A DNA stretch of 64,000 bases from assembly GCA_007258455.2 (NCBI GenBank), contig VDFB02262569.1, positions 48,896 to 112,895 on the forward strand, written 5' to 3'. The notes beneath the pieces were generated by a model. It was not told the DNA's origin. It searched no databases and saw nothing but the letters and a program-made list of their open reading frames with translations. The stretch is from Sequoia sempervirens (lineage: Eukaryota > Streptophyta > Pinopsida > Cupressales > Cupressaceae). Numbering within the stretch: position 1 is the first letter of the stretch; each line of letters starts with the position of its first letter. This document shows positions 50,126 through 62,955 of the stretch, one piece after another. The position numbers were made by a program, and so were the translations under genes.

Positions 50126-50384
50126 CTAGGAAAATTCATCGCCAGCAGTTCACCACCAACAATCATCATCGTGACATATTCATCACGTATATAATTCATC
50201 GCCAACAATTCATCGTCATGGTATATTCATCACGTATACAATTAAAGTATGGTTTATGGTCGTAAAAAGGAAAACATTTTTCAATATACCATGGTGATGA
50301 ATTGCTAGCGGTGAATTGTATATGTGATGAATATGTCATGATCATGAACTATTGGCAGTGAATTGTTGCCGATGAATTTTTTAG
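50126..50384. mobile_element. MITE with ~110-bp terminal inverted repeats inside the LINE
   Basis: The left arm starts CTAGGAAAATTCATCGCC, and the right end reads CGATGAATTTTTTAG. The arms stay complementary for about 110 bases around a short AT-rich centre. It splits the RT motif that normally reads FDKAYDRIEWNF: FDQ lies on one side and KVYVRIHWNF on the other. Flanks carry near-identical ACCTTATTT / ACCTATTT, an approximate 9-bp target duplication. Long inverted repeats and about 9 bp suggest a Mutator-like MITE. Confidence 0.75.
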
Positions 50385-50819
50385 AACCTATTTGATCAAA
50401 ATTGACTAGTTTGTTGGGCCCATTCACAAGTTTTCTAAGACAAAATAAGATTATCAAGGATAAATTTTCCAACAATAAAACTTGTTTGCTCAATTCTAAC
50501 AATTCCTTGCAAGTGATTTTTTTAGTGGCTACTATTTGCCAATTGGCTAATAGTTGAAATTTGGGAATCCAAATTGGCTAATAGTTCAAGTTGTAATGCG
50601 GCTTGAATTGCCACATTTTTATAAAATTTATTCAGTCTTATTTAAATCACCAAAGAATTTATTTTATTAAACTTTTTAAAGTTCAAAAATTTGTCACAGT
50701 ATTCAATACATGATTAGATGAAATTCTCCTAAATTTTATAAGTTATAGTATAAATCTATATTAATTTTCCAATAGTATATCATAATTATTAGTTGCTTTA
50801 GGGTCATATTTCCAATCTT

Positions 50820-51063
50820 TAGTTGCCACCATTGATTCAAAATACAATCTAATGACCCTTGTTGTATTTCACAAGGTAAAATGTATCTACAATTTTCAAT
50901 GCTCATGGAGCCTGAAATTGCTTTTGGATCATTGATCTCCATTGAGATCAACAATCTAAAAGCAATTCCAAGCCCCATGAGCATTACATATTGTGGGTAC
51001 ATTTTACCTTGCAAAATATAATGAGGGCTATTTGATTATATTTTAAATTAGTGGTGGCAACTA
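50820..51063. repeat. Long inverted repeat (foldback), 244 bp
   Basis: TAGTTGCCACC begins the left arm and GGTGGCAACTA ends the right arm. The arms are about 122 bases each, roughly 80-85% complementary, and meet at GATCTCCATTGAGATC. It interrupts the LINE between LAIRVKP and EQTSF. No certain target duplication was seen. Confidence 0.8.
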
Positions 51064-52990
51064 AATATTATAGAGTTTACCCCTTAATCCATAGATAATT
51101 TCCACTCTCGGACCCCTACTTTTCCATAAGAGTTTTTTTTTAAAAAATAGAAGGATTTTCCATCATAATTAATGTATTTTACTATTATTTTCTAAGATTC
51201 TCTAATATTTTCTACAAAATTTTAATGATGGAAAATATTGCCAATAAAATTAATATTTAAAAAAAAAGGAAAGATTCACCAATAGAAATTAATATTTTTT
51301 CCGTTTAATCAAATATTCGCCAATATTTTATATCTTTTCTTGAGGGGGGGTTCTTAAAGTTATCATTGTTCCTTGCACCATAGGTTTAACCCTAATAGCT
51401 AGGGATTTTGTAATGATTTTTTAGGTGTTATGAAGCGTTACAAGACGCCAACTAAAGATAGTGTCCTCAATTTTTCCTTTAGGAAGAAGTTTGATTATGC
51501 CACCATTAATGCTCAGACCTAAAGATCATTGCTTAAAGGCCTCCAGATATAAGCAATAAAAATATTTCTTAATATGGTGTCATATAGCTAAGTAGAATTC
51601 TATGGGAAGCTCATCATTGCCTAGAATTTTATAAGTGGCCATGGAGAAAAGATAATTATCCAACTCTTTCAAAGAAATGTTTATGTCTAGGTATCAACTA
51701 TAATCAGAATCTATTTGGTTAGGAATATAAACTCTAACAATATCCTTAAGGTCTTGTTGAATATCCTATCATTGATCATCTTTGAAAAGATCTTCATAAA
51801 ATTGTTTAAATAGATTACATATCTCAACAAGATTAGAATGATGAGTATCAAATTCATCCCTTAGAGCACCAATTATTTATTTTTGTGTTTATAATTGAGA
51901 TAATTAAAAACATATTTAGTGCCTTTGTTTTCTTCTTTTATCCAATGAAACCTAGATTTTATTTTAGCCCCTTGACCTTTGTAATGATAGGATCAACATT
52001 GAGAAGTTTTTTGGCATTAGCAAGTTTCCCATGGAGGGATTTTTCCTTATGTTTTCATTTCCAAGCCATTTATTTTCCAAAAGAGCGAAGGAAATTTTTA
52101 AATTAAGTAATGACAACACACCACTAATCAATCCAAGTATCTCCTTCAATAGGTTTCGGTAAATAATTCCAAATCCCCTCAAGGGAAACCAAACAAAGAG
52201 TACTTTTTTATGTGAGAGACATTAAGCTTAAAGGGGAGAGAATTGTCAATATTTGAATTTTGGGGCAAGAAAAATTTGTGAACAATGAGATAATGATCTG
52301 AAAGGGTAGAGGAATAGTCCACTTGAACATACAACCCCAACGAATCATGAACCAACAACAAAGTGAGAGAAATATAAGACATGTCTAACCTACTCAATTT
52401 TTGTCTCCTCCCATTCTATAGTTGGACTAAGTAAACCAATTTTTAGAATGGATAGCAAATTTATCATGAATAGGATCAACCACTGCCAATGAGTTTTGAC
52501 AAAACAACCAACTATCAAATTCATCCTTGCTAATATTTTTCTATTTATACCAGTTGTGATCTTGAGGATGTTCTACCATGTTACATTGTTGAATTAGGTA
52601 AATTATTGACCATCCACTCCCAAAGTTGAATTAATTATTTAGTAAAATTGAAAGCATAAATATAACAAATCCAATAAGTTGTCCATTGACAATGGTAAGA
52701 ACCCAAACACAACTATGGGATGAGTCTTCACCCTTATCAATGACATAATTTGAATCCCATGACAAAATCTTAATTGCAACACTACCTTTTCCATCCAAAT
52801 GAGAAGTATGTTAAAAAGTGGCATCTCTCCAAACATCACATAAAGATGTCTCAAGTTTAATGTTACTAAGCTTGACTTCTTGGAGGAATAGATCATCGAG
52901 CCTTCATTTTATAATCACCTCTTTTACTTTATACTTACAATGAGGGTAGGGAAATCTGCCTAACATTCCAAGAAAGGAGTTTAAGATTTA

Positions 52991-53576
52991 TGATGAGGAT
53001 TAGAATAATCATCATCCTGAGTTAGCACATTGAAGATATTATCAAGAGTAATTTCTTGTTCCTTGCACTCACAATATTTAAGGGTGGAAGAAGGAGATTT
53101 GGATCTATGACAAGAGTAAGAAGGATTAGAGGAGTCACAATAACATGGCTAAGGAGAGGAGTGATGGGGAAGGGAGAAAGGATCACAAACAAAGGGTTTA
53201 GAAGAAGAAGGAGAAGATGAGGAGGAGGTTTCATGAGGTGAAGAGCAAGAAATGGGAATCTAGGGTAATGGCCAAGTGGATCTTTCCTCTTTCTTACCAA
53301 TCTCCACCCATTTGACTAATAATAAACATTGCCTTAGCTTAAATATCTAGTAGTGCCAATTCTAATTTAAATAATAACAATCATCCTAATTTAGTCAAAC
53401 ATTTATTTTTCTATTGCTTAATTTGGATTGATCCAAATTTAACATCTAATTATATTATATTTGTTATATAATTGATCCTTGTATTTTGATATATTTAAAT
53501 TAAGATTTCAAGTTTTAGAAATCAAAGATGATTAAGATCTAATAATATAAATTTATGTTAATAATAATAAAAAAAT
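52991..53576. other. LINE upstream flank, possible ORF1 end
   Basis: A purine-rich plus strand (53,080-53,240, many GGAGAAGAAG words) gives low-complexity minus-strand translations with no zinc knuckle or other ORF1 signature. It may be the decayed ORF1-ORF2 junction. The LINE 5' end is not defined. Confidence 0.35.
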
Positions 53577-53585
53577 TGTTAAATT

Positions 53586-53733
53586 GTCGGTATTGGCATG
53601 GTGTGATAGTTTATTGGTGGCATTGTTGTTCTTGCCACCAAGGTTCAAACCCCATTGGGGTGGTATTGTTGAATGGTTGTATCCGGTTCATAGCTCTAGT
53701 CAAAAGTGTTTACCCCTTGAATAAAAAAAAAAA
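53586..53733 (+). mobile_element. tRNA-derived SINE with clean 9-bp target duplication
   Basis: TGTTAAATT flanks both sides (53,577-53,585 and 53,734-53,742). The 148-base body has an A box in GATAGTTTATTGGTGG, a B box in AAGGTTCAAACCCC about 30 bases later and an A tail (53,722-53,733). The head shares GTGTGAT.GT...TGGTGG and GCCACCAAG.TTCAAACCC with the SINE at 13,427-13,805, so both come from one family. The longer body there marks a different subfamily. Confidence 0.88.
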
Positions 53734-53742
53734 TGTTAAATT

Positions 53743-54841
53743 AAATTGATAATTTTAATATTCTTGTGATGTCTCTCTAAAAATTATAATAAATCCCACA
53801 AATTAAAGATGATTTATAGCCTAAAAATTTTAAAAATGGGTCTAAGCCCTTTTATTGATTATTACTACAAATTGGAAGATGGCAATACATGTTATTATGA
53901 ATTGTATTCATTTTGATATCAATTTATCGTGCATAGTCATAACATATTTTATAATTATAGCTTATATACAAGTCTAACATTAATACCATATATATATGAA
54001 CAATTTCTTTAGTGATAACAATTTGATCTACCATTGTATTGTAATTAAAAAATATCATTATTTTTTTGAGATGAGTAGATATAATAAAAAAATCGCTTGT
54101 TGTATAGTATTACATAGGGAGGTAATACAACTCCTATGCAAAAAAAAATTCTCCCACTACAATTTTGTTCAAAATGGATAAATTTTATATGAACTTATAT
54201 ATTCTTGACCCTTATGGATGTAATGGCAAGGTTTGTTTTGTATAAAAGTGTACTAAAATGCAAATGACTTGTAAAAATTCAACCAAACCCTACCTACAAA
54301 ACCTATCAAATCAAACTAGCAAACTTGTAAAACTAAGATTAGATCAAGACAAAGGGCCACTAGGTGTGTCAAAATATGAGTAAGAATTTTAGAGCAATAA
54401 TAAATGAAATTAAAACACACAATTCAAAAATCGAACTCTAAAATGTGTGCAAACCTCTAATTGAGTGAACAACTAGATTGTTCATGTTGTAATGAATTAG
54501 ATGCTCAAATTATCACACGATATTTTTGTAATGTATTGATAATTTTGTGTAGATTTTCTTCATATGTGGATTGAGGAAGAAAAGGTAGATTCATAGGTTT
54601 TTCGATGAGAAGATGAATAGTTGAGATAATTTCACTTGATTTAGAAACTTAAGTTTGTTTTTCCTATTTTTGTTTTAAAATTGATTTGCATTAACTTTGA
54701 TTTATTTTATGATTGAATGAGTGGAAGAGAGTGACTTTTGAAAATGGCATGTTGAGAGGATAATTAATTAATTACATTGTATGGAGTTTATCAATGGAAT
54801 TGACTAATTAATTAATAGTAAGTTATTAATTAAATATGAAG
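53743..54841. other. AT-rich stretch without recognised gene
   Basis: Nothing recognisable beyond AT-rich sequence and short open frames. Confidence 0.5.
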
Positions 54842-54846
54842 TGATG

Positions 54847-57800
54847 CACGTAATGCTCCACCATGGAACACATGGGACATTAGCTCAAATACATGGATAA
54901 TTTATTTTTTGAAGTACAAGATATAAATACTTAAGAACATTAATGCAATTAGGCACACTAGGTCTACACATGATGTCCCATCACAACGTGAAATTACACA
55001 AGCAAAAGACTAACATCCCACACATACTTGACCTATTAGGAGTGTTGGAAACACTTACGAGACTAATCATGAAGGGTTCCAACCTTCTCTAGCCTTCACA
55101 AGACTAGAAGAACAATATCCCCAACCCTAGGTTTGACTATTGGGTCATTTCAGAAGGTTGCACACAAAATTATGTAAGAGATGATAGAAGTCCTCAATGA
55201 TGGCACTTGAGAACTATGTGAAGGTACTAATAAGACCTCAAGACTATGGTGAACAACTTTCATTTACAATTTTTTCCCAAATGAGGACCCAAAAACTAGA
55301 GGAAAGATCAAGTTCAAAGTTAGAGAAAATTTGACTAGGTTTTGAAGGTTCAAACAACCAAAATGACCAGAACAAAAAATGCACAAGGAATAAAAAACAT
55401 AAAAAATATTTTTCAGTGAAATTAGGCTTAGAAAACCTCTACCTATTAGTGGTTAAGAGGGTTTACATTCTATCTTTTGTATGGGAATGAGGTCGCCCAA
55501 GCATTGGAAGAGGCCTCCCAAATAGTGTGTCAATTTTTTTAGTTTTTGGCCTACCAAAACTAGGCCAATCCCATTGATAACCAAGCCACCAAAAAATGCT
55601 ATAGGGCTGCCCAAAATTACCAGTCCGCCCAAACAAAGTTTGACAAGACCGCCTAATTACAACACCAGACTGCCCAACTATGAAATTTGACTCTTATGTT
55701 CATTTGAAAAACCAAATGAAGTGTTCCTAAGTTTATTTTATCTCTTCCACATCATGATAATGAAAAAAATAAGGCAATCGTGCTTGGTTTCAACATTGAG
55801 ACATGTAAATGAAACAATACTCTTCTCTACTTTCCAAATTTACATATATCTCCAAGAGAGGTTTCTTATCATCAATATTAAAATTATATGAATAAAAAAA
55901 TTTAAATAAATGACTTGAACTTGAAATAACATGGTGCCAATTTGTTCCTCGATCCACGAACCTCTAGTCCCCAATGGTGGTTCCACACCACCTGACCATG
56001 TGATACCTGTAGGCTCACCCCACCTTGCTAGGAGATAGTCACAAGACCCAAACACTCACACACACAATACACATGGGGAGAGGGGTATATAGTCACACAA
56101 GACACATAGAATACAATGTATATAATGATGCAATTATACCAATACCAACATAGCAAGGATTCATGATATCTCTTTAGGTGCTACTCAAAACTACTCTAGG
56201 ACTAGATGTTAGAGAGCTAATTAGAGAGTTTCATCATGGTGCTCAAAGGAATAACATCATGTATAATCTATTACTCCTCTCATATGGATGAGGATACTTG
56301 ACCTTTCAAGATCCAAGCTCCTTGAGCTGGCATGCCTTCCCAAACATCCTTAGTCTTTTCAAGCACTCAAGGCATGAGAGGGGTATATATTATCTTGATT
56401 AGTTTATTACCCTTATTTCATTAGTTATCATTTGATTAGATGACTCCCCACCCATTATCAACCTACTTACCACTTTGGGTTGAGGACACATTGGGAGCCA
56501 CTCCTCTAACCCTCTCTAATACCTATGTCCTAAGCTCATCATACCCTCCAATAAGTGCATGACACAAAAACCAATACAAAATCCATCTTTTCCAAATTCA
56601 ATGATGTTTTCCCATAACATCAATTATCACAATTCATGAAGTACCTTCTTTTTAAAATATTAAAAAATGCTCATTTTGAAGAAAAAAATTCAATTTTTTA
56701 CAAGGAAAAAGCTAGGTTTCCCCCAAATCCACCATTGAAATTTCATCAAGAATACCCTTTGGTGGAAAAAGTTCCCAACATCATTTTTAAGCTATTAAAC
56801 ATGCATTTTACCCAATTCCCCAAAAATTGGGCATTATAACCCCGTATTTTTTAAAATTCTCAAATTTTAAATAAATCTATCTATTTAATCAACCAAATTA
56901 GAAAATGACATGAGATGGGAGGATTCTACACTCCCTTAATCCATTTCCTATAAAAAAAATCGAAAGAAAATTATCAAATGAATTTAAACAATCAAAATGC
57001 CTCAATTTCTCCCAAAATTTGAAATGATGATCACGTCAAAAACACCAAACAAGAGCTCATACAAACCAGCATGCGCACTTCCTTATCGATTCCTATCCCA
57101 ACAAGTCTAACCTTGTCGAATTCTGCCACCAATTGCAGTCCCAATCAATAAATCTCTAAAAATGCTCAAAACAAGGTTTTTCTCTCCCAATTTCTCTCAC
57201 AAAATAACATAAAATAAAATAAAATTCCTTTTCTCCTTTTTACCCTTTTTCAAAACCCAATATAAAATTAATAAAATTCATATTTTCCCATTTGTTAATT
57301 TAAAACTCCCTCAAATATACCCACAAATTCAATTCATTTCTAAACATCATTCAACATATAATTAACCATTAAATCCATTTAAGCATAAAACTGAATTAAT
57401 TTTATGGAAATTAGAATTTAAATAAATTAACACACACACTTTCATTGGGCTTCCATCGTAGAGTTATTGTATCAGGAATCATACCAAATCCGGTCAACAT
57501 GGGTAAGATAATAGGGAGTTGCACTTGAATCGAGTACAACAGGTAAGGCTAATAAATTGGTCACTGTGATATCTCTCATATAACTATTGTCAGGGAATGA
57601 CTCAGACTTGTGAAGCTAGGTTGAAAAATTCTATGTACATGTATCCACTCAACACATGTCAAGTGTACCTGTGTATATACATAATAGCCAAAGTGCGTAG
57701 AATTCTCAAACGGGGTATACAACATAATCATAAAATACTCATCTAGATATACTTGTACATAATCATAAAAATAAAACAACATAATCTATCATAATATGAC

Positions 57801-57950
57801 CATAATATAATTGTATTCAAGGGTGCATCCAAAATTGATGCCAATACAAAATAATGATGCTATGAATAATCTTAAATCAAATATATAGGTATAAGCATAT
57901 GATTGAATCCAAAATATGTACTAAAGATCGCAAACATGAGAGGCACTATA
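54847..57950 (-). mobile_element. LTR element, minus strand, ~3.1 kb
   Basis: TGATG flanks both sides (54,842-54,846 and 57,951-57,955). The left end reads CACGTAATGCTCC, where family members have TGTAATGCC, and the right end reads GAGAGGCACTATA against GGAGGGGCACTACA in the 32,858 element. Family boxes at 55,965-56,040 (CCCCAATGGTGGTTCC, CCTTGCTAGGAGATAG) match minus-oriented members near 23,840 and 33,600. Both termini are mutated, so it is older or less certain than the other two. No coding domain was seen. Confidence 0.65.
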
Positions 57951-60844
57951 TGATGTTAGTGGATAAAGGTGGGAATTAACTAATTAACAATGATTAATTA
58001 ATTAAGAACTAGCTAAATAAGTAATGCGATTTATTAGTTAATGGAATGTGATAATATGGTGTTAACTAATTAATTAATCAATCAATCAATGTGTTGATAT
58101 TAAAGTGAATTGGCTAAGATGAATTAATGTGTAAAATCAACAATAAAGTGATGAAAATTAGTTGTCTACACATAATATGGCTATTAAATAATTCACGAAA
58201 AATAATCATAGCCTATAAACAAGTCCAACATTAATACTATTTATCCACTTCCATGTAGATATGAGCAATCTCTTTAATTGTAATAATTTGATCTAATATC
58301 AAATTATCATTAAAAACCATCATTTTTCTTACTTTGTAATAATTTTATGTATTATATTGAATAGAGAGATGATGTGATATATGCCAAATTTGTCCATACC
58401 TAAACATTTTAAATGATAAAAGAAGTATCTATAAATTTGATCAAAAGTTTTTTTTATTATTTCATTAATATTTTAAAAAATATTTAATTAATTTTCTTAA
58501 GTGTTTGATTTTCTAAACAAGTTAAAAATACTGACTCCTTCAAATTAGATGTCCATTATATTTGTCAACTTATTATTACTTTTAATAAAAAATAATAATA
58601 TCCCAATATGAAAACACCCAATGAAAACTACTTCATCAAGATTTAATATATTTGTGCCTCACTTTCTCATCCATTTTAACCTACATTTCATTTCCAAAAT
58701 ATTTTCTCTAACAATTCCACTTTTTCTTTTTGAAGTATCTAGGTACTTAGGAAGCCACATGTACTTCATAGGTTTCATTTTTTCCCTTTTTCTTTTCAAT
58801 TCAATTTTCCTTAAATGGAGACAATATGTTTGACTAATATAATTTATTCTATTATTTTATATCCTAACAACTATTAACTTTTTTGAAAATTTCAAAACTT
58901 ACCTTTTTCAAATGTATGTACATTTTAGTGGAAGCTTAATGAGGAACATAATGAAAAGTGGTACCATATGATTATAATAATTTGAGTACCTCTTTACCTG
59001 CCTAGAGGGAACCCCATGTGAGCACTTGACCTGTTATTCAATTGATAAGCATGGTCCACCAATCTTAGGGAAGAAGGAAGAAAAGGACATTTACTTACCA
59101 TAATTCAAGATATTTTATTGAATTGGCATACATTCTTTGTCTAGGTAACCAAGATTTTGTATTCGAGTACAACTTGAGATCACTTAAACTTTACACAAGA
59201 GACCAAAATTTGGTGTCATCAAGGATGATGAGTGTCGGGGAGATGTCACTAAAATTATTTGAAAAGGTCATACGGAGGTCAAATTTCATGATTACTCCAT
59301 GCTTCAAAAATCAAACAAAAATATATAATTTAGAATTTTTATTATTTTTCAATTCTTTGTGCCTTTATTTAATACCCCAATCTTTGAAAATATTGTTGTG
59401 CCTAAGAAAAATAGGCATATATATATATATATATAAGTGATGCAATAATCAATTTTTATATTCATTATGATGGCTTATTTCAATGATTTTAAAGTAAATT
59501 ATATGTCTATTTATTTTTTAAATGATGTATGCATGTATTATATACGGATATAATAATAATATTGCAATGGTGAAAAGTATACATTTAATATTTTTATTGT
59601 TTAGGTTTTATTTTGTGTAGATATTCTAAATATAATTGTAATTTATAATTTTAAATGATTTGACGTTTTCATCGGTTCTATTTTTATTTAACTCTTAAAA
59701 ATAAAAATTGAACTTAAGTATTGTTTAGCTCTTAGGTTATCAATTTGTATCTTCAAATTGAATTCATAACATAATTTTGAATTTCTCTTCGAGATAAAGT
59801 TGACTTAATTTTAATTAGTTGTTATGTTTTGACCTTGCATCAAAACTTTCAAATCATGTGTGTAACCTTTGTATGTAAAATGACATTACCCTAGGTTATT
59901 ATGCATCAATTGTCCATCATTTGAATGCTCTTATAATCACTCATCACTTAGATTCACTCACTTCTAGCCTTGTGCCTCTCAGAATCGTGCTTGCCTCTAC
60001 CATAGTATCACTTTACATCAACATATTTTGATTGCATCACTTCTTTGTCAACCAAATCCAAAAACCGTAGTTTTTGAACTAGGTTCATTGCATCACCCTT
60101 TTGCATCCATGTTCATATTACAAGTTTGATGCAAGAGCATCTAAGGTGCAAGAATAATCTTCCATCACCAAAAAACATTTTCTTTCACATTTATTTATAA
60201 GTTAATGTGCTAATCTTACATTCATGATCATATGCTTTTTATAACCTGGTTCTTATATCAACGTTAGTTCATAATCACTATTTTAGTTGTGGCAATTGTA
60301 TGAGCTTTGTAAAAAATAGGGTAACATTTCTAAGCTCATTCATACCAGGAAGCTTTATGGTATGAACCATATCTAGATCTACTACATATTTCTCACCACA
60401 TTCATTCTAAAAAGGTTCCCTACTACACACTACCATGATACATGTTTCATCTAGCATTGAGTTTTGTGCCACCTTGCAATCGATGCAAATCACTCCAAAG
60501 GCTAATAATCACTATATAAACAACATTCAAGATCATCTAGAAGGAAATTAGTAGGTAGTTGATGGTAGACAACTTACTCTAACTCACATACTGATTAAAG
60601 AGTTTGGTGGCAAAATGAGAGTTTTCTATTGGAATATGTCATATGAGAATTTTGTAACTCACACGTTGTCCCCGTGTATCTATGAAGGCCAATACCTTAT
60701 GCTAATCTCACTCTAGTAGATTGTAATGTCATTCATGATTATGAATCAATAATACATATTTATGTTACAAACCTTCTATCCATGACTTTATTAGATGTTA
60801 TCAAAGCTCAATTTTGCATCTCATGAAGGTTAATGGTTTCTATT
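57951..60844. other. AT-rich stretch without recognised gene
   Basis: Contains an AATT/AATC-rich simple stretch near 58,070 and (AT)n at 59,418-59,436. No protein similarity or terminal repeats recognised. Confidence 0.5.
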
Positions 60845-62576
60845 TGTAGTACCCCTTTGATTTCCTTATGTTTTTAGATAGTGTGTTTTTACTTTGATAG
60901 ACTATGATACTATGTTGTTATTTGATCACTGACATTGGAGCGATGATGGTTTTTATATTCAGATGTGATGGTACACTATATGGATGTTTAATGTTTATGT
61001 TATGCTTTCTAGTTAGCATAGTTGTTTATTTGAGTTGATATTGATATATGCTCATATGTAGTTAATTGATATTTAATTCCGTCAGTTTTGTTGTGACACT
61101 GTATTGGTGAAGGGAATGGGATTGCATCACTCGCAAGCGCCCTATGATTCCACAATTTTCTCTTCACGGTGTGTTTGATTCATGCTATATATACATGTAT
61201 GACATATGTTTGATTGCAGGATTGCAGGTACATGACATCGATTCCACCTAGATTCACAGGTTTGAGCGTGTCCATTGCCCAACAGAATAGTTGATTGGGA
61301 GATAGTAACGGGGTTTCCTTGTCAAACTACAACCTTAGTCACAGTGTGTCATCAGTCTTTGTTTGGTATGTTTTGTCGTTATGTTGTCCACATTTACCTT
61401 GTCATTTATTTATTTTGCAAGGTTTGTTTTCTGGAAATTAATTTTAAATTAATGTTTTAAAGATCTTAGAGATTATTTAATTAATTAAATTTAATTATTT
61501 TGTAAAGTAATTTAATCCTTGTGATTAAAATTATTATATAAAGTAATTAAATTAATAAGATTAAATTTATTTAGAAATTATTATGTGAATTTGACTTATA
61601 AATTACATAAAATAGATAATGTTAATTTGTGAAGTTTGAATTATTAAAATAACATAAATTTCTTGTAAATATCAAAAGGGAAATATCTGAGTTGGTTAAA
61701 AAGATATTTTAATTTTGACATGTGTGTTAGAAAATTTATTAAACACTCTTGTTGAAAATTTATTCTTGGAGAGAATTTTTGCAATAACTGAAAGAGGTAA
61801 GAGGTTACTTCACGGGAATGGTAAAGATATTTTTGTAGAAATTGTTGAAAATTTGAGAAGGAAGCTCTCGGGAAGTTTCTGGGCTCTGGATTTTGGTTTT
61901 CTTCTTCTAGAAAAGTGAAATCTTGGAGGAAGCTTTGACAAAATTGGAATCTACAGGCAAAGCTTTACATCAAACATCACTTCCTCAAGCTTCTGGATAC
62001 AGGTTCCTTTAATTATTTTTATTATTTTGCAAATTGAAAGATTGTTTGTACAAAAGAATTTATATTTGAGTAGAAGCTTTTAATTATTTTGTAAATTTGT
62101 AAGGCTTCTATGTTTGGAAATTTGTTGTGAATATTTTAGTGCTTCTATAGAAAATTTTATAGTGAAATCAAAGAACCTCTATAGAAAATGGATTCGAAAA
62201 TCTTCCTATTTAAAAATTGGGGAAAATCTTATTTGTATTGGAAAGATCTTCCTGTAGAAATTCATTTAAATTTGTTTTCCCAATTAGTTTTATTTGGTTA
62301 GGAAAATTAGAAAACCTCTGTGAAATTTTGTAAACATTTCCTGTAGAAAGCTTATGTGAAAATAATTTATCCTCCTGTAGAAATTTTATTAAAAATTAGC
62401 CCATTTGAAGCAAATATATTTGATATATATTTATACATATCCTGTATATATATATATATGCACCATTGGTTTGAGGTTCTTGTAGAAATATTTATTTGAA
62501 GAAACGTTGATTTGAATTCCATACAGCGATATCTAAATATCGCAGGTTTTATTCAATTAAAAAAAAAATTAGAAGG

Positions 62577-62598
62577 TTTTTTTTTTTTTTGGGGGGGG
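62577..62598. repeat. T14-G8 homopolymer junction
   Basis: A run of about 14 T is followed by 8 G, then a GC-rich stretch. The related LTR has TTTTTTTTATTGTGGAAGTG at the equivalent place (~28,966), so the G run is specific to this copy. Such runs are error-prone in sequencing. Confidence 0.7.
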
Positions 62599-62784
62599 TG
62601 CAGGGGCTACCCCCACAACCGTCCCATAAAGGGAAATGGTTGTGGAGGCAGTTGGAGTTGCCTATGCCAACACAACCACGACCCATATGGGCAGGCTGTG
62701 TAAGCAGCCCCAACAAACCATAAACCCGTCCACCCACTTAATTCATATTTGGTTTTTATATTAATTTTAAGGTTTTTAAAAATT

Positions 62785-62811
62785 ATATATATATATATAT
62801 GCATATATATG

Positions 62812-62846
<35 letters not shown>

Positions 62847-62865
62847 GTGTATATATATATATGTG

Positions 62866-62898
<33 letters not shown>

Positions 62899-62903
62899 GC
62901 ATA

Positions 62904-62940
<37 letters not shown>

Positions 62941-62955
62941 TTAAATATATATATG
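62785..62955. repeat. (AT)n microsatellite in LTR, ~170 bp
   Basis: Alternating AT with spaced GT and GC interruptions, equivalent to 29,187-29,290 in the related element but longer. It gives rise to a spurious tyrosine/isoleucine repeat frame. Confidence 0.92.

Larger units (their letters stand above)
49261..52990 (-). pseudogene. L1-type LINE ORF2 remnant: endonuclease and reverse transcriptase
   Basis: On the minus strand the order of an L1 ORF2 is readable. KLLSWNVR (~52,985-52,957) starts the endonuclease. SRLDMSYISL and TLSDHYLIV (52,392-52,280) match its C-terminal SRLDR..LSDHYP signature. KILGNDELPIEFY, LPKGKIEDTIFSWR and LAIRVKP (~51,630-51,390) start the RT. EQTSFIVGKFILDNLIL (~50,505-50,450), GFGPK and QGCPLAP (49,951-49,931) follow. 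HYVND (~49,820) replaces the catalytic YxDD, and an FPLGWG-like segment then leads to VANQIF..HVYYSSYW (~49,500-49,440). Stops, frameshifts and three insertions make it dead. The C-terminal end lies at 44,400-45,130. Confidence 0.9.
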
